Below, piece by piece: positions 1 to 8,227 of a DNA stretch of 64,000 bases. The position numbers and the translations under genes are program-made. The stretch covers positions 28,538 to 92,537 of the forward strand of contig JAABQU010000255.1 in assembly GCA_011391285.1 (NCBI GenBank). Direction: 5' to 3'. Numbering within the stretch: the stretch's first letter is position 1; every line of letters begins with the position of its first letter. The notes under the pieces are model-generated. The model ran no database searches. It was not told the DNA's origin and saw only the letters and a program-made list of their open reading frames with translations. Source of the stretch: Thiobacillus sp. GTDB taxonomy: Bacteria; Pseudomonadota; Gammaproteobacteria; Burkholderiales; Thiobacillaceae.

Positions 1-2
1 AG

Positions 3-140
3 CTCATCCCACCGGCTGCGATCCAGTTGTGGGCGGAGCAGCAGAAGCTTGCAGTGAAAACCATTCCCGACGCCGGCCACTTTTTCCACGGCAAGCTTAA
101 GGAACTGAAGCAGGCGTTTCTGGAGGCCTGCCCGTGCTGA
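3..140 (+). CDS. Alpha/beta hydrolase, C-terminal fragment
   Basis: The reading frame is open from the window edge to a TGA at 138-140. The last 45 residues include the stretch [10 protein letters not shown], which carries the catalytic histidine region seen in the small COG2945-type alpha/beta hydrolases. The nucleophile and most of the protein lie before the window, so the substrate cannot be judged. The stop codon overlaps the GTG start of the next ABC transporter gene, which suggests co-transcription. Family assignment rests on one motif only. Confidence 0.6.
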   Translation, partial: LIPPAAIQLWAEQQKLAVKTIPDAGHFFHGKLKELKQAFLEACPC

Positions 141-1039
141 AGGTACACGGCCTGACCAAGCGCTATGGCGACACCGAGGTGGTGCGTGGCATCGACCTCA
201 AGGTGCGGCGCGGCGAATGCTTCGGCCTTTTGGGCCCCAACGGCGCCGGCAAGACGACCACGCTGCGACTGCTGCTGGGCCTGATCGAACCCGACGCCGG
301 CAGCATCGAACTGGCCGGCATCGCGGTGCCGCAGCACGCCCGCGAGGCGCGCATGAAGGTTGGCGTGGTGCCGCAGATGGACAACCTCGACCCGGACTTT
401 ACGGTGCGCGAAAACCTGCTCGCCTACGGCCGCTACTTCGGCATGGACAAGGCCGCGATCGCCGCGCGCGTGCCGCAGCTGCTGGAATTTGCCGGCCTCG
501 CCAGCAAGGCCGACGCGCACATCGCGCAGCTGTCGGGCGGCATGAAGCGGCGGCTGACGCTGGCGCGCGCGCTGGTGCACGATCCCGACATCCTGTTTCT
601 CGACGAGCCCACCACCGGCCTCGACCCGCAGGCCCGCCACCTGATCTGGCAGGGCCTGAGGCGCCTGATCGCGGACGGCAAGACCATCGTGCTGACCACG
701 CATTTCATGGACGAGGCCGAGCGGCTGGCCGACCGGCTGGCGATTCTCGACCACGGCCGCGTCGTCGTCGAGGGCGCGCCGCGCGCGCTGATCGAGTCGC
801 ACATCGAGCCGGCGGTGGTCGAAGTCTTCGGTGAAGGCCTGGATGCCTGGACGCAGGCCCACGCCAGTGCAGTCTGCCAGCGCTTCGAGACCGTCGGCGA
901 GACGCTCTTCTGCTACACCGACAATGCCGATCGCGTGATCGACGCGCTGAATCACGCGAGCACCCTGCGCTATGTGCACCGGCCGTCGAACCTGGAAGAC
1001 GTATTCCTCAAGTTGACCGGAAGGGACCTGCGTGATTAG
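134..1039 (+). CDS. ABC-2 type transporter ATP-binding protein, NodI-like
   Basis: This 301-residue protein is the nucleotide-binding subunit of an ABC-2 exporter. It shows a Walker A motif (GPNGAGKTT), a signature LSGGMKRRL, and a Walker [13 protein letters not shown] followed by an H-loop region ([12 protein letters not shown]). A C-terminal extension of about 80 residues is typical of the NodI/DrrA group. The start is a GTG that overlaps the stop of the preceding hydrolase. The 3' end overlaps the permease gene by 8 bases, so the two are translationally coupled. NodI-like proteins occur widely outside rhizobia, so export of a Nod factor should not be assumed; the substrate is unknown. Confidence 0.9.
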   Translation: MLKVHGLTKRYGDTEVVRGIDLKVRRGECFGLLGPNGAGKTTTLRLLLGLIEPDAGSIELAGIAVPQHAREARMKVGVVPQMDNLDPDFTVRENLLAYGRYFGMDKAAIAARVPQLLEFAGLASKADAHIAQLSGGMKRRLTLARALVHDPDILFLDEPTTGLDPQARHLIWQGLRRLIADGKTIVLTTHFMDEAERLADRLAILDHGRVVVEGAPRALIESHIEPAVVEVFGEGLDAWTQAHASAVCQRFETVGETLFCYTDNADRVIDALNHASTLRYVHRPSNLEDVFLKLTGRDLRD

Positions 1040-1817
1040 GCATCTGCGACTGCCCCTTCTGTCATGGCGCTTCATCCCGGTATGGCACCGCAACTACCTG
1101 GTGTGGAAAAAGCTCGCCATTCCGTCCATCCTCGGCAACCTGGCTGACCCGATGCTGTACATGCTAGGCCTGGGCTACGGCCTCGGCAGCCTGCTGCCCG
1201 ACGTGGCCGGCATGCCTTACCTTACCTTCCTCGCCGCCGGCACCGTGGCCTACAGCACGATGAACGCCGCCACCTTCGAGGTGCTGTATTCGAGCTTCTC
1301 GCGCATGCACGTGCAGCGCACCTGGGACGCCATCATGAACGCGCCGCTCACGCTCGACGACGTGATGCTCGGCGAACTGACCTGGGCGGTGGCGAAGAGC
1401 CTGCTGTCGGGGCTGGCGATCCTGGCGGTGATCTGGGGGCTTGGGCTGTACGGCAACTTCTGGATGACGCTGTGGATCATCCCGGTGGTGGCGCTGGTCG
1501 GCTTCTGCTTCGGCGGCCTGGGGCTGGTGATGAATGCGGTGTCTCCGAGCTACGACTTCTTTCTCTACTACTTCACCCTGGTGATCACGCCGATGGTGCT
1601 CTTGTGCGGTGTGTTCTTCCCGGTGTCGCAACTTCCCGTTCCGGTGCAGGCTGTGTCGGCCTGGCTGCCGCTGACCCACGCCATCGATCTGGCGCGCCCG
1701 CTGGTGGTCGGCAACGTGCCCGACAACATCGCACTGCATGTCGCCGGGCTGCTGATTTATGGCAGCCTGGGTTATGTCATCGCGCTGGCGCTGACGCGCA
1801 GGCGGCTTTTGAAATGA
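1032..1817 (+). CDS. ABC-2 type transporter permease, NodJ-like
   Basis: The 261-residue protein is hydrophobic with about six predicted membrane segments, as expected for an ABC-2 permease of the inner membrane. It pairs with the ATPase directly upstream, which it overlaps by 8 bases, and starts with GTG. The segment around [13 protein letters not shown] and the later [18 protein letters not shown] resemble NodJ-type permeases. Its stop codon abuts the stop codon of lipA on the opposite strand without any spacer. The transported molecule cannot be inferred. Confidence 0.88.
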   Translation: MIRHLRLPLLSWRFIPVWHRNYLVWKKLAIPSILGNLADPMLYMLGLGYGLGSLLPDVAGMPYLTFLAAGTVAYSTMNAATFEVLYSSFSRMHVQRTWDAIMNAPLTLDDVMLGELTWAVAKSLLSGLAILAVIWGLGLYGNFWMTLWIIPVVALVGFCFGGLGLVMNAVSPSYDFFLYYFTLVITPMVLLCGVFFPVSQLPVPVQAVSAWLPLTHAIDLARPLVVGNVPDNIALHVAGLLIYGSLGYVIALALTRRRLLK

Positions 1818-2744
1818 TCAGACCCCGGCCGCCTGCTGGTCGGCGTGATAACTCGACCGCACCATCGGCCCGCAGGCCGCATGTTTGAAGCCCATCGCCA
1901 GCGCCTCCTGCTCGAACTGGGCGAAGCGCTCCGGCGTAACGAAGCGCAGCACCGGCAGATGGTGCTGCGAGGGTTGCAGGTACTGGCCCAAGGTCAGCAT
2001 GTCGACGTCGTGCGCGCGCAGGTCGCGCATCACCTGCAGGATCTCGTCGTCCTCTTCGCCCAAGCCCAGCATCAGGCCGGACTTGGTGGGAATATCGGGA
2101 TGGCGCCGCTTGAAATCCTTCAGCAGTTTCAGCGAGTGCGCGTAGTCGGCGCCCGGGCGCGCGGCCTTGTACAGGCGCGGCACGGTTTCCAGATTGTGGT
2201 TCATCACGTCGGGCGGCGCGGTGTCGAGCATGTCCAGCGCCTTGTCGAGCCGGCCGCGGAAATCCGGGGTGAGGATTTCGATGCGGGTGGCCGGCGACTG
2301 TTCCCGCACCGCGGCGATACACAGCGCGAAATGCTCGGCGCCGCCGTCACGCAGGTCGTCACGGTCGACGCTGGTGATCACCACGTATTTCAGCGCCATT
2401 TGCGCAATGGTTTCCGCCAGGTGGCGCGGCTCGTCCACATCGGGCGGCGACGGGGTGCCGTGGCCAACGTCGCAGAATGGGCAGCGCCGCGTGCACAGGT
2501 CGCCCAGGATCATGAAAGTCGCGGTGCCGTGGCCGAAGCATTCGCCCAGGTTGGGGCACGAGGCTTCCTCGCACACGGTGTGCAGCTTCGCCTCGCGCAG
2601 GATGCCTTTAAGCCGCGCGACGTTGGGCACGTTGGGCGACTTGGCGCGAATCCACGACGGCAAGCGCATGCGCGGCTGCGGCACGATCTTGATCGGGATG
2701 CGGGCGGTTTTCGCGGCGCCTTTGTGCTGGATGGGGTCTGCCAT
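1818..2744 (-). CDS. lipA: Lipoyl synthase
   Basis: LipA is a radical SAM enzyme that inserts two sulfur atoms into octanoyl groups on lipoyl domains. Both iron-sulfur cluster motifs are visible: the auxiliary-cluster cysteines in [12 protein letters not shown] and the radical-SAM CxxxCxxC in CTRRCPFC. The C-terminal RSSYHAD contains the conserved serine ligand region. At 308 residues it has normal length. It is separated from lipB (about 3 kb away on the same strand) by four unrelated genes, whereas in Escherichia coli the two lie closer. It is convergent with the ABC permease and divergent from the small secreted protein at 2792. Confidence 0.97.
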   Translation of the reverse strand: MADPIQHKGAAKTARIPIKIVPQPRMRLPSWIRAKSPNVPNVARLKGILREAKLHTVCEEASCPNLGECFGHGTATFMILGDLCTRRCPFCDVGHGTPSPPDVDEPRHLAETIAQMALKYVVITSVDRDDLRDGGAEHFALCIAAVREQSPATRIEILTPDFRGRLDKALDMLDTAPPDVMNHNLETVPRLYKAARPGADYAHSLKLLKDFKRRHPDIPTKSGLMLGLGEEDDEILQVMRDLRAHDVDMLTLGQYLQPSQHHLPVLRFVTPERFAQFEQEALAMGFKHAACGPMVRSSYHADQQAAGV

Positions 2745-2791
2745 AATGTGTTCGGAACTGCGTTGGGAATTTCAAAACGAGATTTTAGCCT

Positions 2792-3352
2792 ATGCGACGA
2801 CTGACCCTGACCCTGCTGGCGGCGTGGCCGCTGGCCGCCCTCGCTTCCGAGCCCGGCATCGACCCGGAATCCGGGCTGGCCACCTGGCAAGCCGAAACCC
2901 GCGGCATCCAAGTGCGACTGACCCAGATCGGTCCGGACCAGATACGCGGCTTCTACCTGGCGCGCGGTTTTTCGCCGGAGGCGACGGAACGCTACGCCCG
3001 CGAGTGCGTCTTCATGACGGTGGTGCGCAACATCGGCGAGGCGCCCATCTGGCACGACCTGGCCAACTGGCGCTACGTTTCGGCGGACCAGCCGCCGCGC
3101 ACCATACGCAGCAAGGTGGCGTGGGAGCATCTGTGGAAACGGCAGGGCGTGTCCGAATCCGCGCGCATCGCGTTTACCTGGGCGCAGTTTCCTGCCGTCC
3201 AGGTCTTTGCACCGGGCGACTGGAACCAGGGGATGACGAGTTACAGCGTACCGCGCGGTGGCCATTTCGACCTGAGCTTCGTGTGGCACGCCGACGGCAG
3301 GACCCATTCCGGAAAACTCGAACAGGTGAGGTGTGCAGATGAAAATTCGTGA
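2792..3352 (+). CDS. Secreted protein of unknown function
   Basis: I do not recognise this 186-residue protein. It starts with a clear Sec signal peptide (MRRLTLTLLAAWPLAALAS), so the mature protein is periplasmic. The rest is soluble, rich in aromatic residues and has two central to C-terminal cysteines. Its 3' end overlaps the start of the TlpA-like thioredoxin gene by 14 bases, so the two are probably co-expressed and may act together, for example in periplasmic redox chemistry. It is divergent from lipA with 47 bases between the start codons, enough for overlapping promoters. Confidence 0.75.
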   Translation: MRRLTLTLLAAWPLAALASEPGIDPESGLATWQAETRGIQVRLTQIGPDQIRGFYLARGFSPEATERYARECVFMTVVRNIGEAPIWHDLANWRYVSADQPPRTIRSKVAWEHLWKRQGVSESARIAFTWAQFPAVQVFAPGDWNQGMTSYSVPRGGHFDLSFVWHADGRTHSGKLEQVRCADENS

Positions 3353-3881
3353 TCACATATTACGCGCGGCGCTGGTCGCCTGCTGTGCATTCGTGCCGGC
3401 AGCGGCACACGCTGCGGATCTGCCGCCACTGTCACACAGCCTGACGATGCAGGCGCCGAAGCCTGCACCTGCATTGAAGCTGAAGGATCTCGACGGCAAG
3501 ACGCTCGATCTGGCTCAGCTCAAGGGCAAGGTTGTGCTGATCAATTTCTGGGCCACCTGGTGCCCGCCCTGCCGCCGCGAAATGCCTTCGATGGAGCGCC
3601 TGTCGCGGGCATTCAAGGGCCAGCCGCTGGCTGTGCTGGCGGTGGACGTCGGCGAGGACCCCGACACCATCGATGCCTTCACCAGCCAGTTGGACACGAT
3701 GCCGACCTTCCCCATCCTGCTCGACACCCGCAGCCACACCATGCAGAGTTGGAAAGTGGCCGGGCTGCCGACCACTTTCCTGGTCGACAAGCAGGGACGC
3801 ATCGTCGCCACTGCGATCGGCGGGCGCGAGTTCGATCACCCGGAAATCATCCGGGCAATCATGGAATTGCTCAGGAAATAA
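3339..3881 (+). CDS. TlpA/ResA-like periplasmic thioredoxin
   Basis: The protein has an N-terminal signal peptide of about 27 residues ending near AHA, followed by a thioredoxin fold with the active site WATWCPPCRRE. The CPPC dithiol and the later GLPTTFLVDKQG (cis-proline region) are typical of TlpA/ResA thiol-disulfide oxidoreductases, which reduce periplasmic disulfides, often in cytochrome or oxidase assembly. I chose the ATG at 3339 over a GTG two codons upstream because AGGTGAG lies about 8 bases before it. It overlaps the preceding secreted-protein gene. Confidence 0.88.
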   Translation: MKIRDHILRAALVACCAFVPAAAHAADLPPLSHSLTMQAPKPAPALKLKDLDGKTLDLAQLKGKVVLINFWATWCPPCRREMPSMERLSRAFKGQPLAVLAVDVGEDPDTIDAFTSQLDTMPTFPILLDTRSHTMQSWKVAGLPTTFLVDKQGRIVATAIGGREFDHPEIIRAIMELLRK

Positions 3882-4190
3882 TCAGGCCTTGACCCATACC
3901 TGCCCGGCCTCGACTTTCACCGGGTAGGTCCTGATCGGCTGGTCGGCGGGGTCGCAGGTGGGCTGGCCGGTGACGAGATCGAAGTAGCTGCCGTGCAGCG
4001 AGCACTTGATCTTGCCGTCCTTGATGCAGCCCAGGTACAGCGAGTAGTCCTCGTGGCTGCACATTTCGTCGACGACGTAATGGGTGCCGCCGGCATTGCA
4101 CAAGAGCAGCCTGCGGCCAGACACGACGACGCGCTTCATTTCGGCCGGCTTGAGTTCGTCGGCGGCGGCGATGGCAACGGATTCGCTCAT
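3882..4190 (-). CDS. Rieske [2Fe-2S] ferredoxin-like protein
   Basis: This 102-residue soluble protein has the two Rieske cluster-binding boxes: C-S-H near residue 40 and C-S-L-H about 18 residues later. It lacks a signal peptide, so it is cytoplasmic, and it resembles the ferredoxins of aromatic dioxygenases and the small subunit of assimilatory nitrite reductase. Its ATG shares one base with the TGA of the upstream TrpD-like gene, so translation is coupled. No oxygenase or nitrite reductase is nearby; the likely partner is the TrpD-like protein, but the reaction is unknown. Its end abuts the convergent TlpA-like gene. Confidence 0.88.
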   Translation of the reverse strand: MSESVAIAAADELKPAEMKRVVVSGRRLLLCNAGGTHYVVDEMCSHEDYSLYLGCIKDGKIKCSLHGSYFDLVTGQPTCDPADQPIRTYPVKVEAGQVWVKA

Positions 4191-5305
4191 CACTGCACCC
4201 GTGCGACGGCGCGGCCGGAATCCAGCACGGCGCGGATTTGCGCTGCGGCGTCGGCGACGCTGGGGGCACGGCCGACGTGGTGCAGGACGATGGAGCCCGC
4301 CAGCACCAGCGAATCGTAGGTCGCGCCCTTGTCACCCTTCAGCGCCAAAATGCCGGCCTCGGCAGCGGCGTGCGCGGTGGCCTTGATGTCGATGGCGGCG
4401 ACGATCTCGTCCTCGCCGGCGTCGGCGGCAACCGCCCCGGGCAGGGGCACGGCACGCACCGGCTGGTCGATCCCGAGCGCCACCGGGTCGATGCTCGCTT
4501 CGATTTCGGCGCCGCGGTCGTGGTAGTGGAAATACTTGCCGGTCTGGCGCAGCGACGGGATCACGCCACCCTCGACGCCACGCACGATGCATGCGGTGTC
4601 GAAGCCGGCTTCGCGGGCGAGGTCGGCGTATACCGGCGGATACGGCTTGTGCACGTAGCCGGTGACGAAATGGGTCAGCTTTTTGCCGGCGATGGGCTTG
4701 GACAGCACTTCGACCGTGGTCAGCACCTGGCGCTTGATCATCTGCGTGCGCAGGGGAATGAGCTTGTGCATGCCGGGGTTGGACTGCGCCTGATCGACGT
4801 AGGTCCAGCCGATCGCCGCGTCGGCCAGACGTTCGGCCGCTTGTGACGGAGTCAGGTTCACCGGCACGCCGGCGGCTTCCAGCACGTGGCGCGCGGTGAC
4901 GCCGTATTTGGGGCCGACCTTGTCGAGACCGTGGCTCACCACATGCACGCCGAACTCGGCCAGCAGCGGGCCGAGGAAAGGTGCGGCCGGCAGGCAGCGC
5001 GTGTAGCCGTCGTAGGGATCGCCGATGTCGACCACTTCGTCGACGTCTGCGGTCACGCGCTGGGTGGTTTCCAGCACCGCATCCAGCACCCCGCGGTTTT
5101 CGTCCATCGTCTCGCGCTTCATGCGCAGCGCGATGAAGTAGATGCCCACCTGGACCGGATCGATGACGTTGTCGATGATCGCCTTGGTGCCCAGATGCGC
5201 CTCGGTGCGGCTGATGTTCTTGGACAGGTCGGGGCCGGTGGCGATGCGCTGGATGATCGAGCGCATCAGGAGCTTGGGGTCGGTCGGCAGGGTATCGGTG
5301 CTCAC
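4190..5305 (-). CDS. Divergent TrpD-like (glycosyltransferase family 3) protein
   Basis: The 371-residue protein resembles anthranilate phosphoribosyltransferase along its length: a helical N-terminus, the stretch VVSHGLDKVGPKYG resembling the KHGNRxxSSxxG loop, and a region NPGMHKLIPLR resembling the HPAMKHVAPVR segment. However, the glycine-rich PRPP loop (GTGGD in TrpD) reads GDPYDGYTR, so tryptophan synthesis is doubtful. It probably acts on a different nucleotide or base. The GTG start has GGAG six bases upstream. It is coupled to the Rieske gene downstream, and no trp genes are nearby. Confidence 0.72.
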   Translation of the reverse strand: MSTDTLPTDPKLLMRSIIQRIATGPDLSKNISRTEAHLGTKAIIDNVIDPVQVGIYFIALRMKRETMDENRGVLDAVLETTQRVTADVDEVVDIGDPYDGYTRCLPAAPFLGPLLAEFGVHVVSHGLDKVGPKYGVTARHVLEAAGVPVNLTPSQAAERLADAAIGWTYVDQAQSNPGMHKLIPLRTQMIKRQVLTTVEVLSKPIAGKKLTHFVTGYVHKPYPPVYADLAREAGFDTACIVRGVEGGVIPSLRQTGKYFHYHDRGAEIEASIDPVALGIDQPVRAVPLPGAVAADAGEDEIVAAIDIKATAHAAAEAGILALKGDKGATYDSLVLAGSIVLHHVGRAPSVADAAAQIRAVLDSGRAVARVQ

Positions 5306-5328
5306 GGGTCACTCCATTAGAAGTTCCA

Positions 5329-5358
5329 AGAATACTAATATCCGAGTAAATCAGTCAA
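5329..5358 (-). promoter_or_regulatory. Probable sigma-70 promoter of the TrpD-like/Rieske pair
   Basis: On the minus strand TTGACT (5358-5353) and TATTCT (5334-5329) are separated by 18 bases, and the TrpD-like start lies 24 bases further on. The -35 box overlaps the lipB stop codon. This suggests the pair can be transcribed independently of the upstream elongation operon. Confidence 0.45.
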
Positions 5359-5978
5359 GAATAGATCGTGGCCCGCAACGCCTGAGCAAGCGCCCGCTCC
5401 GCCTGCTGCAAGGTCAGCGTCACGCCGAGATCGCGGCATTGGGTGACCCGCATGCCGGCGTAGCCGCAGGGATTGATGGCGGCATAAGGCGCCAGGTCCA
5501 TGTCGACGTTGAATGCCAGGCCGTGATAGGTGCAGCCGTGCTTCACGCGCAGGCCGAGCGCGGCGATTTTGGCACCGTCGACGTAGACGCCGGGCGCGCC
5601 GGCGAGGCGCGCAGCGGTCACCCCGTGTGCTGCCAGCAGGTCGATCACGGCCTGTTCCATGCGCGTCACCAACTCGCGGATGCCATAGCCGCGCCGACGC
5701 AGGTCGACCAGCACGTAGGCCACGACCTGACCCGGCCCGTGATAGGTGATCTGGCCGCCGCGGTCGATCGGCACAATGGGAATGTCGGTGGCGGCGATCA
5801 GGTGTTCGGCGCGACCGGCCTGCCCCTGGGTGTAGACCGGCGGATGTTCCAGCAGCCAGAGTTCGTCCGGCGTGTCGGGCGCGCGCTGCGCAGTGAAGTC
5901 CTGCATCGCCCGCCAGGTCGCTTCGTACTCGACCCGCCCCAAGTGGCGGATCAGTGCCCGCCCTTCGCGCTCCGTCAC
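5355..5978 (-). CDS. lipB: Octanoyl-[acyl-carrier-protein]:protein N-octanoyltransferase
   Basis: LipB moves octanoyl groups from acyl carrier protein to lipoyl domains, providing the substrate for LipA. The conserved GGQITYHGPGQVVAY stretch and the KIAALGLRVKHGCTYHG segment with the catalytic cysteine and lysine are present. I chose the GTG at 5978, which overlaps the DUF493 stop as GTGA and gives 207 residues; a GTG at 5996 would add six residues. It is the last gene of the mreB-to-lipB run. Confidence 0.95.
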   Translation of the reverse strand: MTEREGRALIRHLGRVEYEATWRAMQDFTAQRAPDTPDELWLLEHPPVYTQGQAGRAEHLIAATDIPIVPIDRGGQITYHGPGQVVAYVLVDLRRRGYGIRELVTRMEQAVIDLLAAHGVTAARLAGAPGVYVDGAKIAALGLRVKHGCTYHGLAFNVDMDLAPYAAINPCGYAGMRVTQCRDLGVTLTLQQAERALAQALRATIYS

Positions 5979-6241
5979 AATGCCATCTTCACCCACGGAT
6001 GCGACGTGATCTCGCGATACAGCGCGTCGAGCTGGGCTTTGGACGTGGCACGCACCACGCAGGTCACAGACAGGTAATTGCCGCTGCTCGACGCCCGCAT
6101 CTCGACCGTTTCGGCCCTGAAATCGGGCGCGTGGCGCTGCACCAGTTCGACCATGGTTTGCGCGAAGTCGTCGCGCCGCTCGCCCATGATCTTGACGGGA
6201 AAGTCGGTGGGGAACACCAGCAACGTTTCTTCTTCGCTCAT
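5975..6241 (-). CDS. DUF493 (YbeD-like) protein
   Basis: This 88-residue protein belongs to the YbeD/DUF493 family, a small ACT-like fold of unclear function. The segment LLVFPTDFPVKIMGE and the C-terminal HPWVKMAL are characteristic. In many proteobacteria it sits between dacA and lipB, as here, although a class IV aminotransferase has been inserted before it. Both ends overlap neighbouring genes by 4 bases (ATGA with the aminotransferase, GTGA with lipB), indicating tight translational coupling. A role in lipoylation is only suggested by position. Confidence 0.9.
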   Translation of the reverse strand: MSEEETLLVFPTDFPVKIMGERRDDFAQTMVELVQRHAPDFRAETVEMRASSSGNYLSVTCVVRATSKAQLDALYREITSHPWVKMAL

Positions 6242-7101
6242 GTGCGCATCACCTGCTGCTTGAAGGTTTGATACAAGCCGTCCATCCGCTGCGCCAGCGG
6301 ACCCGGCACCCCGGCGCCGACCGGGGTGCCGTCGAGCTTCACGATTGCCATGATTTCCTTGGTGGACGAAGTCATCCACAACTCGTCGGCAGCGCGCACC
6401 TCGGCCTCGGATATCGGCCGAATCTCGCGCGGGATGCCGTGCGCCGCGGCGACTTCCAGCACCACGTCGTAGGTCACGCCTGTCAGCATCAGGCTGGATG
6501 GCGGCGGCGTCATCAGCACGCCATCCTTCACCACGAAGATGTTGCTTGCCGCGCCTTCGGTCAGAAAGCCGTCGCGCAGCATGACGGTTTCGGCGCATTC
6601 GACGTCGATCGCCTGCTGCCGCAACAGGATATTGGCGAGGAGCGAGATGGCCTTGATGTTGCAGCGCAACCAGCGGTTGTCGACGGCGGTGACCGCGCAC
6701 ACGCCAGCCGCCTTCTGCTCGGGCGTGGACGTCACCAATGGCTGGGAGAACATGAACACGGTTGGCGCCACATCCTTGGGGAAGGCGTGGTCGCGCGGCG
6801 GCTGCCCCTCATCAGGCGTGCCGCGGGTAACCTGGATATAGAGCGATTGGTCGGTAAAGTGCTGCAGCGCGATCAGCTGCAGGATGCGGTCGCGCCATTC
6901 ATCGATGCTGTGCGGATTGGCGAGGCGGATGTTGTCGAGGCTGCCTTGCAGGCGGCGCAGGTGTTCGTCGAGGCGGAACGGCTTCTTCGAATACACCGGC
7001 ACCAACTCGTAGACACCGTCGCCGAAGACGAAACCACGGTCGAGCACCGAGATTTTCGCATCGGCAAGCGGCAGGAACTGGCCGTTCAGATAGGCGTTCA
7101 T
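6238..7101 (-). CDS. dat: D-amino acid aminotransferase (class IV)
   Basis: The 287-residue PLP enzyme belongs to fold type IV. The N-terminal NGQFLPLADAKISVLDRGF and the SVLDRGFVFGDGVYE region are typical of D-alanine transaminases; the lysine in CNIKAISLLANI is the likely PLP Schiff-base residue, and TEGAASNIFVV binds the cofactor phosphate. It interconverts D-alanine and D-glutamate with their keto acids, which fits its place among peptidoglycan genes. It overlaps dacA upstream and DUF493 downstream by ATGA. A branched-chain or aminodeoxychorismate-lyase role is less likely. Confidence 0.88.
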   Translation of the reverse strand: MNAYLNGQFLPLADAKISVLDRGFVFGDGVYELVPVYSKKPFRLDEHLRRLQGSLDNIRLANPHSIDEWRDRILQLIALQHFTDQSLYIQVTRGTPDEGQPPRDHAFPKDVAPTVFMFSQPLVTSTPEQKAAGVCAVTAVDNRWLRCNIKAISLLANILLRQQAIDVECAETVMLRDGFLTEGAASNIFVVKDGVLMTPPPSSLMLTGVTYDVVLEVAAAHGIPREIRPISEAEVRAADELWMTSSTKEIMAIVKLDGTPVGAGVPGPLAQRMDGLYQTFKQQVMRT

Positions 7102-8213
7102 TGGCCGAAGAATAGCCGGATCGAATCCCAGCCGCGACCGAAGACGCCCGCCACCGAGACATCGTGCAGCGCGACCAGCGGGTAGTCGCCGAGCGGGGCG
7201 CCATCGAGTATCAGCCGCAGCGTGCCCAGGCGCTGGCCCCGCCGAACCGGCGCCATCAGCGGCTGCTGGGTGATGAGTTCGGCCTTGACGCGAGCGGCGG
7301 CGCCACGCGGCAACAGCAGGTGAAAGTCCCGCAAAAAGCCCATGCTTACCGACGCACGCGCACCACGATAGAGGCTGGCCACCTTGACCGGCTGCTGCGC
7401 ACGATAAAGCAGCACACTGTCGAAGTTTTCAAATCCGTAATTCAGCAAGCGCAGCGTATCCTGGGTACGCTGCGCATCGGTCCGCCCCCCCAACACCACG
7501 GCGATGCGTTGCTGGTCCCCGCGTTGCGCCGACGCCGCCATGCAGTAGCCAGCCTCGGCGGTGCGCCCGACCTTGAGGCCGGTCACCGTGCTGTCGCGCC
7601 ACAACAGGCGGTTGCTGTTGTAATAGGTGATGCCCCTGAAATCGAGTTCCTTCTGCCTGAAGAAAGCCTGCCGTTCGGGAAAGTCGCGTGCCAGCGCACG
7701 TCCCAGCAGGGCAAGGTCGCGCGCGCTCGATGCATGTCCCGGCTCGGTCAGTCCGGTCGCGTTCCTGAAACGGGTTTTGCTCATGCCGAGCCGCGCGGCT
7801 TCGCCGTTCATGCGTTCGACGAATGCCGCTTCACTGCCGTCGGTTGCCGTCACCAGCGCGAGCGTGGCATCGCCAGCCGAATGCACCAGCATCGCCTGCA
7901 TCAGGGTGTCGACGCTGACCTGGTCGCCCGCCTTGAGGAACACACGCGCGCCATCGACCTGGGTCGCGGCCTCCGGCACGGTCAACGACTCGCCGAGGCT
8001 CAGCTTGTTCTTGCGAATGTCGCCCAGGAGCACGTAGGCGGTCATCAACTGCGTCAGCGACGCCGGCGCCAACGGCAGATCGGCCTGATGCGAAGCCAGC
8101 TCCTGTCCGCTTGCCTGGTCGATCAGCACCCAGGCACGCGCCGCGATTCCGCTGGGGACCGCCCAGGCCGACGCGGAGAACAGCAACGCCAGCCCAAACC
8201 CAATCCATTTCAT
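7098..8213 (-). CDS. dacA: DacA-like (PBP5 family) protein with degenerate active site
   Basis: By position (between rlpA and the DUF493/lipB pair) and full-length similarity this is the orthologue of the D,D-carboxypeptidase PBP5, which trims the terminal D-alanine of peptidoglycan. It has a signal peptide, a peptidase S11 domain and a C-terminal PBP5-type beta domain ending in a possible amphipathic anchor (SIRLFFGQ). All three signature motifs differ from the family: SxxK reads SLTQ (residues 52-55), SxN reads SAG (112-114) and KTG reads KVG (214-216). Loss of the general-base lysine suggests that it is inactive or rewired. I chose the ATG at 8213, with AAAGG 7 bases upstream, over a TTG at 8231. 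Confidence 0.88.
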   Translation of the reverse strand: MKWIGFGLALLFSASAWAVPSGIAARAWVLIDQASGQELASHQADLPLAPASLTQLMTAYVLLGDIRKNKLSLGESLTVPEAATQVDGARVFLKAGDQVSVDTLMQAMLVHSAGDATLALVTATDGSEAAFVERMNGEAARLGMSKTRFRNATGLTEPGHASSARDLALLGRALARDFPERQAFFRQKELDFRGITYYNSNRLLWRDSTVTGLKVGRTAEAGYCMAASAQRGDQQRIAVVLGGRTDAQRTQDTLRLLNYGFENFDSVLLYRAQQPVKVASLYRGARASVSMGFLRDFHLLLPRGAAARVKAELITQQPLMAPVRRGQRLGTLRLILDGAPLGDYPLVALHDVSVAGVFGRGWDSIRLFFGQ

Positions 8214-8227
8214 CCTGAAACCTTTAA

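Noticed and set aside
134..1817. Nodulation factor exporter
   Set aside because: The NodI/NodJ resemblance is real, but no nod genes are present and these families are widespread exporters.
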